Source of the DNA: Heyndrickxia vini
GTDB lineage: Bacteria; Bacillota; Bacilli; Bacillales; Bacillaceae_C
Length of the DNA: 64,000 nucleotides
Assembly: GCF_016772275.1 (NCBI RefSeq)
Contig: NZ_CP065425.1
Span: forward strand, 2,324,653 to 2,388,652
Direction: 5' to 3'
In this document: piece by piece, positions 53,112-62,720 of the stretch
Numbering within the stretch: the first letter of the stretch is position 1
How the letters are laid out: each line of letters starts with the position of its first letter
The notes under the pieces: model-generated
Told to the model about the DNA's origin: nothing
Seen by the model: the letters and a program-made list of their open reading frames with translations, nothing else
Database searches by the model: none
Made by a program: the position numbers and the translations under genes

Positions 53112-56100
53112 TTAAATCTCATATATTTCATCAAATGCAACAAAATAAAGCAACGAATATTCTACCTTACTACCTGTTATTCGTTCCCAAGCAGCTTTAT
53201 AAAATGTTATTTGATGCTGATAATAAGCTGCTAATGATGAGAGTTCTCGTTTTTCTTTTGGTCGATCGGTCTTGTAATCTACAATAATCCAATTTTCATT
53301 ATACTGATAGGCTAAATCGATCACACCTTTAACAATAAAAGGCTGTTTACCCTTTTCCTTTACCCCAATAATTTGATATAAAGGATCTTCTGCTTCAATC
53401 TTTAACATAAAAGGTACTTCCGTCAAAATTTGTTCTGATTGTTTAAGCTGACGCCAAATATCTGATTGTTTAAATTGATGAACGAGTGAAAGAACCTCTT
53501 CACATCTATCAATAGGTATGCCATGTTCCTTTAAAATAACATCTAGTTGATGTTCCACATTTATTCCTTTACCTTTAACAAACCTTTCGAACACAACATG
53601 AATCATTGTCCCCCATGCAAGTCCTCCACCTTCTTCGCGTTCGATCGTTAATCTGTAATAATCATGTTTATCATTAGTTGGGCTATATACATTAAAAGAG
53701 TCATTCGAAAGTTTCGTTACCCACATTTCATTTTCTAATTTAATTTCAACATTACTAGCGATTTCTTGATTTAACTTATAATCTATTTCCTCATTTTTCT
53801 TCTTTACTACACTCTCCATGACAGTTGGCTTAATAATATCAACAAGTTCTTGCCATGGGTTTTTCTTATTATTTTTTTGACATGTGCTAATGAATAAGGT
53901 GTGTTCTGCACGTGTAGCTGCAACATATACAATTCTTGTTTCTTCTTCAGTTAAATACTTATTTTCAATTGCTTGAAATTCTTCCCACAACGCCGGTTGA
54001 GCTACTAGCTTGTTACTAAATCCATTCCTTTTTGTTAAAATAAAATACCCTTTCATTCCAGAATCCGAACGTTTAATATGGTAGGTTATGCGTTTTGACA
54101 TATCTACTTTTTTAAACGGATTAGCGAGAAAAACAACTCTTGCTTCTAATCCTTTTGATTTATGAACATTCATTACCCGAACCGCATGATCCGTTCCCTC
54201 AACATTCCCCATTTGAATGCTAGAAAAGATATCATTTTTCAATTGGCTTACCGCTTCTTTAAAAGTAGTCAATGGTCGTATTCTATCAAGGATTTGTGAT
54301 ACATATTGAGCTTCTTTATTTCCATATCCGCTTAAATGAAGCAATGGAAAAAATCCAATATCGTCAACAATTTTTTCGAAAAGTGCACCTGGTGAAAGCA
54401 CACTTTTCCACTCGACGTAACTTCTTAATCTATTGAAAATACTACTCATGCTCTGCTTTGTCTGTTTATCTATTTTCGTAGGAATGTGAGAATAGATGCT
54501 AAACATTCCACCTGCCTGTTTCCAATCGAACAACTGTTGATCACTAATACCAAAAAAGCACCCTCTCAGTATAGATAGTAACTGGACTGGATTACCTGGT
54601 TCTAGAATAAATTCACATAAATGATAAAGATCCTCAAATTCGACCATTTTTCCAAGTGTTATTTCGCCACTTATAACTGCAGGTATATCTTTATTCAATA
54701 ATGCTTGAAAGTATATATCTAAATCTTCGTTATAACGTGTTAAAACCATGAACTCATTTGGGTGAAAACCCTGTTGAATCATATTTCTTATTGTTAATGC
54801 AATTTGCTCAGAATCAAATTGAATAATCGCTTCTTTTTTCGAATAATTTTCTGGGGTGACTAATTGATGGACTCCTGAAAACGGAGAGTCCTTATCTACA
54901 AAATAAGAATGAAGCGGCTTAAAGGCAGCTTGATAATCCGATTCAACCGTAGGAAGTTTTCGTTTAAACACCTCATTCAGCTTTTGTGTAACGATATCCA
55001 ATGTTCGAAAATTCATTGTTAACTCAAGCACTTCACCACCATGTAAAAGAATGAGCTCCTTTACTTTGTTATAAATATTAATATCAGCACGGCGAAAACG
55101 ATAGATGGCTTGCTTAGGATCACCAACAATAAATAATGAACCACTTCTAGGTTTACATTTCGTCCAATCTTGCTCATATAGGTTATCTGATGTTAAATAA
55201 AACATAATTTCCGCTTGGATCGGATCCGTATCCTGAAATTCATCAATTAATAAACATCGATATTTATTTTGAAAATATTTTCGAACCTCGCTTTTTTCCT
55301 TCAACAGTTTTGCCGTTTTCATTAATAAATCGTGAAAGTTTACATATGAACCCTGCCGTTTAATGAATTCATATTGATTCATTACATTTTTCATTAATGG
55401 AATAATGACACCATGCACGTATTCATACCAAGCCAATAAAATAGGTTGAATAGTTGATTCGAAGAAATCTGAAACTTTACCTAAATAGTATTTTGCATCT
55501 TCTTTAGACGTCCATAATTTTTGGACTATCGTTAGTTTTTTATTAAATAGCTCGAATATCTCAATTTTTTGGGCGTTTCTCGTCAGGTTTCCAAATGTTA
55601 TCTTTCGGTATGCCTGCAAAATAATTTCCTGTAATCCGTCGTATTTTCCATCTATAGGTTGCGTTGGAATCGCATGTTTTGCCTCAAGAATGAGCTGAAC
55701 GAATAACTGAAAAATCTCGTTTAGCTCAGGTTCTTGTTTTGTTTCAAACACCCAGTCCACATCAGGAAACGATTTCATCTGTAGAAAGCTTGTTTGTAAA
55801 TCTGTTATCGGCACGCCTAATTGAATTACTTGATTATAATATTTTGGATCATTCATCTGTAGCTGTTCAACATACGTATTCCAGGCAAGTAAAGCTAACT
55901 CATTGTCATCTGATTCTTCGATTTCACGAAACGACAGATCTAACCCCGCCTCAATTGGACGTTCTCTCAGCAATTGTGCACAAAATGAATGAACAGTCCC
56001 TAAAAAGCATTGATCAAAATTCTTTAATGCTTGATCCAAACACTTCCTATTGTTATCGTTTTCTTCCTTTTTCCAGGCTTCTTCGAGCTTGATTTGAAAT

Positions 56101-56309
56101 CGCGTTGTTAATTCCTCAGCGGCTTTTTTTGTAAATGTTATAGCAGCAAGTTCCTTCATTTGATAGGTTCCCGTCCTAATAAGATTGACCATTCGGTTCA
56201 CAAGACTTGTTGTTTTTCCAGATCCAGCTCCCGCTTCGACAAGAAAGGTGCTCATCAGACATTGTTCAATTTTGTGGCGGTCATGTTGATCGACTATTAA
56301 TTTACTCAT
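53112..56309 (-). CDS. AddA-like UvrD-family helicase-nuclease
   Basis: The start is the ATG at 56309 (two codons inside the longer frame, after GGGGGTGCG). The 1,065-residue protein has Walker A EAGAGSGKTT near 26-35, the SF1 motif FTKKAAEELTTRF, DEFQDTDPIQAE, VMNVHKSKGLEA and VYVAATRAEHTLF. A C-terminal RecB-family nuclease has GTMIHVVFERFV, VKGVIDLAYQ and IIVDYKTDRP with a Q-x-x-x-Y end. It is shorter than canonical AddA (about 1,230). It overlaps the AddB-like stop by 8 bases, so the two are translationally coupled in the addBA order. It is expected to process DNA double-strand ends. Confidence 0.88.
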   Translation of the reverse strand: MSKLIVDQHDRHKIEQCLMSTFLVEAGAGSGKTTSLVNRMVNLIRTGTYQMKELAAITFTKKAAEELTTRFQIKLEEAWKKEENDNNRKCLDQALKNFDQCFLGTVHSFCAQLLRERPIEAGLDLSFREIEESDDNELALLAWNTYVEQLQMNDPKYYNQVIQLGVPITDLQTSFLQMKSFPDVDWVFETKQEPELNEIFQLFVQLILEAKHAIPTQPIDGKYDGLQEIILQAYRKITFGNLTRNAQKIEIFELFNKKLTIVQKLWTSKEDAKYYLGKVSDFFESTIQPILLAWYEYVHGVIIPLMKNVMNQYEFIKRQGSYVNFHDLLMKTAKLLKEKSEVRKYFQNKYRCLLIDEFQDTDPIQAEIMFYLTSDNLYEQDWTKCKPRSGSLFIVGDPKQAIYRFRRADINIYNKVKELILLHGGEVLELTMNFRTLDIVTQKLNEVFKRKLPTVESDYQAAFKPLHSYFVDKDSPFSGVHQLVTPENYSKKEAIIQFDSEQIALTIRNMIQQGFHPNEFMVLTRYNEDLDIYFQALLNKDIPAVISGEITLGKMVEFEDLYHLCEFILEPGNPVQLLSILRGCFFGISDQQLFDWKQAGGMFSIYSHIPTKIDKQTKQSMSSIFNRLRSYVEWKSVLSPGALFEKIVDDIGFFPLLHLSGYGNKEAQYVSQILDRIRPLTTFKEAVSQLKNDIFSSIQMGNVEGTDHAVRVMNVHKSKGLEARVVFLANPFKKVDMSKRITYHIKRSDSGMKGYFILTKRNGFSNKLVAQPALWEEFQAIENKYLTEEETRIVYVAATRAEHTLFISTCQKNNKKNPWQELVDIIKPTVMESVVKKKNEEIDYKLNQEIASNVEIKLENEMWVTKLSNDSFNVYSPTNDKHDYYRLTIEREEGGGLAWGTMIHVVFERFVKGKGINVEHQLDVILKEHGIPIDRCEEVLSLVHQFKQSDIWRQLKQSEQILTEVPFMLKIEAEDPLYQIIGVKEKGKQPFIVKGVIDLAYQYNENWIIVDYKTDRPKEKRELSSLAAYYQHQITFYKAAWERITGSKVEYSLLYFVAFDEIYEI

Positions 56310-59304
56310 ATGCACGCACCCCCTTCCAACGGTTTACTCCAATCGCATCGGGATCCTCACCTTTCATTTTAAAAACGTCATCCGGATAAGAACTTCTTTT
56401 ACAAACATGCTTATATTCACAATATAAACAGTCCTTTTTTATATCCTCTGTCATCGGGAAATGGCCAAATTTTAAAAGATCCAATAATCGTATGATGATA
56501 TCTATTCCATTTACTCGAGTATTGACATCTTGTAGACGAACACGTCTCTCACCCGCTCCTTTCGTTGTTGGAAACAAATACGTACTGTTTTTGACTTGCC
56601 CTTCGCTTAAATTCAACTTATTTTCTAACGCCTTCGCATAAAGAAAATGTTGTAATTGCCTTCCTTCATCATAATAATTTTTCACATGGTAGGATCCCGC
56701 TTTTCCGGTTTTATAATCGATGATTGTATAGGTTGAATCCTCATACTTGTCCACACGATCTATTTTTCCTGATAAATGGAAGGTATCTCCGTCCGGTAAT
56801 GAAATAACTGCAGGATATTCGTCACCGATTCCAAAGGAGTACTCAAAATAACTTGGCGTACCCTTCTCTTCGTGCTCAGCTTCACTTTTTAAAAAGATTT
56901 GACATGTTTCTATCAATTCATTTACTTCTTGTTCAAAAACCAGTTTACTAGGTGGGAGCAATTGTTCCTTCCACTTATCGATTCGTTTATATAAAATATC
57001 CAAGAGTACTTGTTCATGTTGTACAAAAGATAATTTTTCATCGGTATTTGAAATGACTTTATAAAACCGTTCGAATATTTCATGAAGAACTATTCCCCGT
57101 GATTTTGCATCCAGCCATACTTTATCGTCAAATTGGAATGGCTCGAGAGATTGAATGGTTAATACTTCTTCAAGAAAATACTTATAAGGGCAAGTTGCTA
57201 GCTTCTCGAATCGTCCGCTGGACATCGGGATCATTTTATTTTTCCTCGGATCAAGCATGTGTTCTTCAATTTTTAACTTGCCATCATATTCAGTGAATAG
57301 CTGACTAGCCCTTTTACTTCTGGCCAGCATCGCTTGTATCAAATGATTGTATTGTTCTTGTATGATAGTCTTTAATAATACATTCTCTATTGGATGCTGA
57401 AGTATGTTTTGCCACCAATCTAATCGATTAATAAAGTGGTTTGGCATTGAATGATGTTTATATTCTTTTAAAATCATGTCAAAGTTTGCCTCTTTATCCC
57501 CTGTTTGGTAGCGATAACATTTCAAAAAGAAGAAAGATGGAAGATTGGTTCGATTCTCACGTTGATCAAAAGTTGAATAGCTTATTGTGGACTTTCCACT
57601 GGAACAAGCTAGTGTTTGTAAAAGAATATACAAATTTTCCTTTGCTTTTTCTGTTAATAATGGAAGATTGGGATGTAAGTTTTCACGTTCATCGTCAAGT
57701 AATATAGGATCTTCTTTTAACTTACCGGGAAAGCGTTGATGATCGAATCCGATAAAAAACTGATTCGGTCGATTAATAAATAACCCATTTTGATAGGAAG
57801 TAATGTGAATCGAACCCGGTTTTGGACTTGAAGCACCTATATTCATATTTAATAAAAGATTTTCTACATAAAGGAGAGTGTCGTTTCTAGGGAGTTCTAC
57901 TGTAGTAGTATAGGGTAAGACTAAATCAATTTTTTCCAGTAATTTATTTTTGGCCAGTTCATCGGAAGGGGTTTGGATTTTAGCAAAATGTTTTAGTAAA
58001 TAACCCACCATTTCTAACATTGCCCTCAAATGATCTTCACCTTTAGGCAAAAATTGAAAAAGACGGTTAAACCATGCTTGTAACCACAAATATTCATCCA
58101 ATGATTTTTGGATAACTTCTTGATTTCTTTCTTTTACTATTCTTTCTTTCAAAAGATCTATTTTTTTCTGAAGTTGTAGTACATATCTTGTTTTCCCCCA
58201 TCCAATATTAGCATTTATTAGCATGTCAATAATCGATGAATAACTTGGAGCATTTTCTCCTAAATCAAGAATATTTTCCTGCAGCAAAGGCAAGAAAGAA
58301 TGAACTTTATATCGATTTTTATACCAAGTTACAATTTCAGAAACTAGTTTTCCGGGCTTAGTCATTTTAATGGGAATTCCTTGCCCGAAAGTAACGGGAA
58401 GACGAAGGGTTTCTGCTAATTGATATAATATGATTTGATAAGGATCTTTGCTGCTATAGAAAATGGAACATGTGTCAAACGGACTGTCACTAAGTTTAAT
58501 TCGTCGAAGTACTTCTTTTACTTCATTTTCTTCTGTGTTACATGCATTAAGTTCAATGGAAGTTGTTGCTTTTATGATCGGTTCATCTGCATATAAATAA
58601 CTCAATTCTGTCGGTTCACCGACGGCATCACGAATAAATGGAAATCGAATCGGAGATTCCACCCCTATTACAGGAGCAATTGGAAGAAGATACGTTTTCC
58701 CTTGCATTAACATACTTATTAGCTGTTCTTCCATAGCTAAAAATGCTAAATTCGGTTGAAAAATAAAAACTCGTTCACGAATCCATTCTCCTTCATTTAC
58801 CTCAATCGCTTTTTTTAAAATGTGAAAATTGTCTTGCAGCTGATACTTTTCTAACATCCTTTCATACTCAAATAAAATTAGTTTAATATCCTTTTCTTTT
58901 TCCAACGTTCGCAAACTTTGAACAGGGAAATTAGTGCTAGTTAAACCTGTTATTCTTAGCATTTTAATCGCATCGTAAATCGAATGACATAAGTCTGGTG
59001 AAGCTTCTAACTCATTGAAATATGTAAGCTGATGGCTATTTTTTAAATTTTTTAAGATCTCCATCATTAATATTGATCCAATTGAGGAGGTGATTCTACC
59101 CTTTGTTAGTTTTTCAGAATGGCTAATAATTGATTCAGCAACGTCCATTACCGTCATTATCTTCATATTGATGGCACTATGACCTGCATGTATGAACGTA
59201 TGCAAAATTTGTTTTCCTGTTCGGTAATGGTCAACTACTAAAATCTTTTCTGAAAAGGGATGGTTTGTACAAACCTCTTCTAACTTTTTTATAAGAGATT
59301 TCAT
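56302..59304 (-). CDS. AddB-like PD-(D/E)XK nuclease partner lacking the N-terminal Walker A
   Basis: The 1,000-residue protein starts at the ATG after AAGGAGGA. The C-terminal third is an iron-sulfur nuclease of AddB type: first Cys in KLATCPYKYFLEEV, then GIVLHEIFERFY, SGKIDRVDKYEDSTYTIIDYKTGKAG with Asp and Asp-Tyr-Lys, the Q-x-x-x-Y-like LQHFLYAKAL, and the Cys cluster CLYCEYKHVC. Canonical AddB opens with a Walker A (GRxGSGK). Here the N-terminus reads VVDHYRTGKQILHTF with no such loop, and the helicase-like body is highly divergent. It may recognise a different recombination signal or act in another role. Confidence 0.82.
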   Translation of the reverse strand: MKSLIKKLEEVCTNHPFSEKILVVDHYRTGKQILHTFIHAGHSAINMKIMTVMDVAESIISHSEKLTKGRITSSIGSILMMEILKNLKNSHQLTYFNELEASPDLCHSIYDAIKMLRITGLTSTNFPVQSLRTLEKEKDIKLILFEYERMLEKYQLQDNFHILKKAIEVNEGEWIRERVFIFQPNLAFLAMEEQLISMLMQGKTYLLPIAPVIGVESPIRFPFIRDAVGEPTELSYLYADEPIIKATTSIELNACNTEENEVKEVLRRIKLSDSPFDTCSIFYSSKDPYQIILYQLAETLRLPVTFGQGIPIKMTKPGKLVSEIVTWYKNRYKVHSFLPLLQENILDLGENAPSYSSIIDMLINANIGWGKTRYVLQLQKKIDLLKERIVKERNQEVIQKSLDEYLWLQAWFNRLFQFLPKGEDHLRAMLEMVGYLLKHFAKIQTPSDELAKNKLLEKIDLVLPYTTTVELPRNDTLLYVENLLLNMNIGASSPKPGSIHITSYQNGLFINRPNQFFIGFDHQRFPGKLKEDPILLDDERENLHPNLPLLTEKAKENLYILLQTLACSSGKSTISYSTFDQRENRTNLPSFFFLKCYRYQTGDKEANFDMILKEYKHHSMPNHFINRLDWWQNILQHPIENVLLKTIIQEQYNHLIQAMLARSKRASQLFTEYDGKLKIEEHMLDPRKNKMIPMSSGRFEKLATCPYKYFLEEVLTIQSLEPFQFDDKVWLDAKSRGIVLHEIFERFYKVISNTDEKLSFVQHEQVLLDILYKRIDKWKEQLLPPSKLVFEQEVNELIETCQIFLKSEAEHEEKGTPSYFEYSFGIGDEYPAVISLPDGDTFHLSGKIDRVDKYEDSTYTIIDYKTGKAGSYHVKNYYDEGRQLQHFLYAKALENKLNLSEGQVKNSTYLFPTTKGAGERRVRLQDVNTRVNGIDIIIRLLDLLKFGHFPMTEDIKKDCLYCEYKHVCKRSSYPDDVFKMKGEDPDAIGVNRWKGVRAYE

Positions 59305-59373
59305 TAAAATCCTCCTTCCTTGTAAATTAAATAATTATTCAGAACCATTTTAATATTAGTATAAACAAAAAAT

Positions 59374-59435
59374 GACCGTTTCAAAAGTAATGATTCTAAA
59401 CATTTTTACTAGAATCTTTTTGAAACAGTCTTTTT
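59374..59435. terminator. Long bidirectional hairpin
   Basis: GAC-x-GTTTCAAAA and GATTCTA pair with TAGAATC and TTTTGAAAC-x-GTC across an 11-base loop, with a TTTTTT tail on each strand. It probably terminates the small fbpA-like transcript on the minus strand. Confidence 0.65.
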
Positions 59436-59460
59436 TATTGTTTAAATGGATCGTTCCTTT

Positions 59461-59595
59461 CCGCTTCAGGAGCTTGCTTTCCACGGGGAGGAAGTCGAGC
59501 CTCCTCGGCGCTTTTCGCGCCTGTGGGGTCTCGACCTTTCCTCTATGTCCCGCTGGAGTCAAGCTCCTTCCGCTCCAATCCACTCTGCTATTCGT
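59461..59595. repeat. GC-rich nested-palindrome repeat typical of Bacillaceae
   Basis: The 135-base block is far richer in G+C than its surroundings. Three nested stems are visible: AGGAGCTTG (59468-59476) with CAAGCTCCT (59560-59568), GTCGAG (59494-59499) with CTCGAC (59530-59535), and GGCGC/GCGCC (59507-59521) as the apical stem. I recognise it from memory as an interspersed element found in many Bacillus-related genomes, where it is often mis-annotated as a short protein with text like LTPAGHRGK. Its function is unknown. Confidence 0.75.
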
Positions 59596-59633
59596 TTTTA
59601 GCTACATTCTTTTAGAAAAAAGTCTTTTTTATT

Positions 59634-59786
59634 TCAACCTAAACTATTCAATTGTGATTCATTATAAATCTCTTCTAAATCCTCTAATGTTAATTCATAT
59701 AATTGTTTATTCATCGTTTTGTATATTCCAATTGATAATAGTTGATCGATATAAAATTTTTTCAAACATTCTGTATCACAAGCCAT
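59634..59786 (-). CDS. Small Fur-regulated basic protein-like (FbpA family)
   Basis: An ATG at 59786 nine bases after AAGGAG opens a 50-residue frame: MACDTECLKKFYIDQLLSIG, then IYKTMNKQLYELTLEDLEEIY. The QLYELTLxDLE segment is the hallmark of the FbpA family of small proteins, some of which in B. subtilis help the FsrA RNA spare iron. The N-terminal pair Cys3/Cys7 is unlike the basic FbpA. No Fur box was identified, so iron control is a guess from family. It follows the DUF5634 gene by 40 bases and may be co-transcribed with it. Confidence 0.6.
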   Translation of the reverse strand: MACDTECLKKFYIDQLLSIGIYKTMNKQLYELTLEDLEEIYNESQLNSLG

Positions 59787-59826
59787 TTTGCTTTCTCCTT
59801 ATTACCTTAAATTTACGATCACTTTT

Positions 59827-60135
59827 TTAATGAAAACTGTTTTCTATATGCTCGAATACCTCATCTAAGTTATGAAATCCCTTTTTTTCGCCGTCGTCCG
59901 ACTGAATCGTCCAGTCTCTATTTTTCAACCCGAGATTACCGAATGCATCCTTCATATATGGCATATTTATCATAAAAACCTCGCCATTTTTTCTTACAGT
60001 ATAGCCGAGATAATAATCTTCCCCTGCACCTTCTTCTTCATAAATACCAATATCCTCAAGTTGATATTGGTCCATTAACATTTTTAATTGTGCATTCATT
60101 TGATCGATTAGAATCTCTCTATTTAAATAGTCCAT
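59827..60135 (-). CDS. DUF5634 family protein
   Basis: The 102-residue acidic protein starts MDYLNREILIDQMNAQLKMLMDQYQLEDIGIYEEEG and continues GEDYYLGYTVRKNGEVFMINMPYMKD with an ending GFHNLDEVFEHI. This pattern fits a small Bacillaceae family of unknown function that I know as DUF5634. GAGGT precedes the ATG. It precedes the FbpA-like gene. Confidence 0.7.
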   Translation of the reverse strand: MDYLNREILIDQMNAQLKMLMDQYQLEDIGIYEEEGAGEDYYLGYTVRKNGEVFMINMPYMKDAFGNLGLKNRDWTIQSDDGEKKGFHNLDEVFEHIENSFH

Positions 60136-60222
60136 TAAACATACCTCTTATCTTTTTCTATAGTTTGACCACAGTTCAAAAAAATTATGTGGGCGAACTC
60201 TAGTTGACATAACATTATTATT

Positions 60223-61971
60223 TCAACCTACAAATTGTACTTTTACCCATCCACGAACACTATTTATAAACCATATTTTTGTAAATGTTTTTATTTCTTG
60301 AATGGTTACAATTTTTTCTTGAATTATATTAGTCTTAAGCAATTGCTCTCTAAATGTACCTGCTAACAATCCAGAGTGTATAGGTGGAGTATAGAGTTTT
60401 CCATCTTTTTCAACAACAATATTTCCATTTGTAAACTCCGTTATCTCTCCTTTTTGATTCCATAATAATATGTCAAAAACATCAGGATGGCTTAATTTAT
60501 ATGACTGGTATACTTGTCGATTCGTTGTTTTATGATACAGAAAAGGGTTATTCATATTGATAGGTTCTGTACCTAACTTCACCTTTAATGAATGTTCAAA
60601 TGGGACAATGGGTTCGCCAACAATGTTATATTTACCGTTTTTGGAAACAAGTAAACGAACCTTTAAACACTGATTTTCATTTTTTTTGGCAAAATCACTC
60701 AATCCATTCATAATGTCATCCACGGATATATTGAAATTAAAGTATTGTGCCGTTTTCTTTAAACGATGCATGTGAAGATTAAATAAAAAATACGTACCAT
60801 TTTCTAGTTTTAAGCTTTCTAAAAGATCGAATAACGGATTATCCCTTGTTAACAATGCAGCTTTCATTACGATTTCTTCATATTCATCCTTTGTTGTTGA
60901 ATCCCAAGTAATTCCCCCTCCAACCCCATATACTGCTTGATGAGTCTTCCTATTGATCAAAACAGTACGGATTGGCACATTAAAAACAGCATCTTTTTGT
61001 GGACTTATATAGCCGACAGCCCCACAATACACGTCCCGAGGTGAATCTTCTAAGTTTGCAATGAATTTCATTGTACTAATTTTAGGAGCTCCGGTAATCG
61101 AACCACAAGGAAATAATGCTTTAAAAATATCAACAATACCAACTTCTTTTTCGGTATTTGCGGAAATGGTAGATGTCATTTGCCAAACTGTAGGGTATTT
61201 TTCAATACTGAATAACTCGTCCACATTGACTGTTCCTGGTATGGCAATTGCACCTAAATCATTTCTTAGTAAATCAACAATCATAACATTTTCGGCGCGA
61301 TTTTTTTCAGAATGATACAGCCATTTAGCGTTTTCTCCATCTTCTTCAAAAGTCATTCCTCTATTTATCGTACCTTTCATCGGCCTTGTAATAATCTTTT
61401 CTCCATCCCAACGAAAGAATAATTCAGGAGAGGCTGATAAAATTTGATAATCCCCAATATTTAAGTATGCACAGTAATCAGAATCCTGAGCCGAAGCAAG
61501 TTTTTTGTAATAGGCAAAATCATCACCGTGAAAATCTGCATGAAGTCGAGTCGTGTAGTTTATTTGATAGGTATCTCCATTTTTAATTACTTCTTTAATC
61601 TTAGCAATTCCTTGATGATATTGTTCTCCATTTATTGCAGGTGACCACTTAGATATCGAAAAATTCCCGTTTTCCTTAGGCTCAAACGGATTTGGCTCTT
61701 TAAAAATTCCAAACCATAATAATGGCATTTTACCACCTGTATGTACTTGAAAAGAATGATCAAATGCTGGAGCGGCTTCATACGACAAAAATCCTGCTGC
61801 ATAATGGCCAATAGAAATTTCCTCCTCTACTTGTAACAAGCAAGAGACGACTTCTTCCACTTTCATCGTTGTAATAATTTTTATTGGGTCGGTAAAACAA
61901 ATTGGTGTTTTTATTCCATTTTGCTCTGCGAATTCAAAGAGCAAAAAAGGATGATTGTTTGGAAGTTCCAT
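60223..61971 (-). CDS. pabB: Aminodeoxychorismate synthase component I fused to 4-amino-4-deoxychorismate lyase (PabB-PabC)
   Basis: The 582-residue protein is a natural fusion. Residues about 1-375 are the chorismate-binding PabB module with ITRPMKGTINRGM, ENVMIVDLLRNDLG, FPCGSITGAPKISTM and VFNVPIRTVLI. Residues about 385-580 are an aminotransferase-IV/PabC module with FNLHMHRLKKTAQYFNF, the PLP lysine in FLYHKTTNRQVY, and an ending FTNGNIVVEKDGKLYTPP. Together with PabA (ATG directly after the pabA stop at 61972) it makes 4-aminobenzoate from chorismate for folate. B. subtilis keeps pabB and pabC separate, so the fusion is a point of difference. Confidence 0.93.
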   Translation of the reverse strand: MELPNNHPFLLFEFAEQNGIKTPICFTDPIKIITTMKVEEVVSCLLQVEEEISIGHYAAGFLSYEAAPAFDHSFQVHTGGKMPLLWFGIFKEPNPFEPKENGNFSISKWSPAINGEQYHQGIAKIKEVIKNGDTYQINYTTRLHADFHGDDFAYYKKLASAQDSDYCAYLNIGDYQILSASPELFFRWDGEKIITRPMKGTINRGMTFEEDGENAKWLYHSEKNRAENVMIVDLLRNDLGAIAIPGTVNVDELFSIEKYPTVWQMTSTISANTEKEVGIVDIFKALFPCGSITGAPKISTMKFIANLEDSPRDVYCGAVGYISPQKDAVFNVPIRTVLINRKTHQAVYGVGGGITWDSTTKDEYEEIVMKAALLTRDNPLFDLLESLKLENGTYFLFNLHMHRLKKTAQYFNFNISVDDIMNGLSDFAKKNENQCLKVRLLVSKNGKYNIVGEPIVPFEHSLKVKLGTEPINMNNPFLYHKTTNRQVYQSYKLSHPDVFDILLWNQKGEITEFTNGNIVVEKDGKLYTPPIHSGLLAGTFREQLLKTNIIQEKIVTIQEIKTFTKIWFINSVRGWVKVQFVG

Positions 61972-62562
61972 TTATTTTTCACATACCTTCCCGTTTAATG
62001 AATACTGATAAAAGTTTTCGATCATTTGCAATCCACTTTCTGTTAATATTGACTCCGGATGAAATTGTACACCTTCAATCCTATACTCCTTATGACGTAC
62101 ACCCATAATCTCACCATTAATACTTTTAGACGTAATCTTCAGACAATCCGGTAGTGATTGTTCCTCAACAATTAATGAATGATATCTAGTGACGTAAATC
62201 GATTTTTTCATGCCACTGTATAAGCCTTCACCATCATGGTTAATTAATGAAGTTTTACCATGCATTGGCTCACTTGCTTTAATTACTTTTCCTACAAAGC
62301 TTTCTGCAATAATCTGATGTCCTAAACAAACCCCTAATATTGGGATTTTCGCAAAGAAATGTTTCACTGCCTCTTTACAAATTCCTGCTTGACTTGGATT
62401 GCCCGGTCCGGGTGATAGTAAAAGAAAATCTGGATTCATCTGCTCAATTTCATCAATAGAAATTTGATCATTTCTTACAACCGTTACTTCTTCTCCAATT
62501 TGCTTACAATATTGAACTAAGTTATATGTAAAAGAATCATAATTATCAATAACAAGAATCAT
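61972..62562 (-). CDS. pabA: Aminodeoxychorismate/anthranilate synthase amidotransferase subunit
   Basis: The 196-residue class-I glutamine amidotransferase has MILVIDNYDSFTYNLVQY, LLLSPGPGNPSQAG, the nucleophile Cys in LGVCLGHQIIAE, and the His-Glu of VQFHPESIL. GAGGTAAG precedes the ATG. In Bacillus this subunit can serve both PabB and TrpE. Here it stands directly before pabB-pabC, and the stop and start codons abut (TAA-ATG), so coupled translation is likely. No trp genes are nearby. Confidence 0.94.
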   Translation of the reverse strand: MILVIDNYDSFTYNLVQYCKQIGEEVTVVRNDQISIDEIEQMNPDFLLLSPGPGNPSQAGICKEAVKHFFAKIPILGVCLGHQIIAESFVGKVIKASEPMHGKTSLINHDGEGLYSGMKKSIYVTRYHSLIVEEQSLPDCLKITSKSINGEIMGVRHKEYRIEGVQFHPESILTESGLQMIENFYQYSLNGKVCEK

Positions 62563-62720
62563 TAATACTTACCTCATAATAAAGTTTTGAAACCGTTTTC
62601 TACACAATTCTTACAATATAATAACACATTACGTATTGCGATTTACCATTTTTATTTAGGAATAGTTTTTTAAAATATTTTAAAAATAATAGGACAGTAA
62701 AGTTGTGAGGTGAAATAATT

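Larger units (their letters stand above)
59305..59633. other. Gene-free interval with hairpin and structured repeat
   Basis: This 329-base stretch holds the AddB-like upstream region, a long hairpin at 59374-59430, and a GC-rich palindromic repeat at 59461-59595. No coding gene is supported. Confidence 0.6.

Noticed and set aside
59356-59583. 75-codon open frame on the minus strand with LTPAGHRGK text
   Set aside because: It lies across the GC-rich nested palindrome; this kind of frame is a known artefact of that repeat in Bacillus-type genomes.
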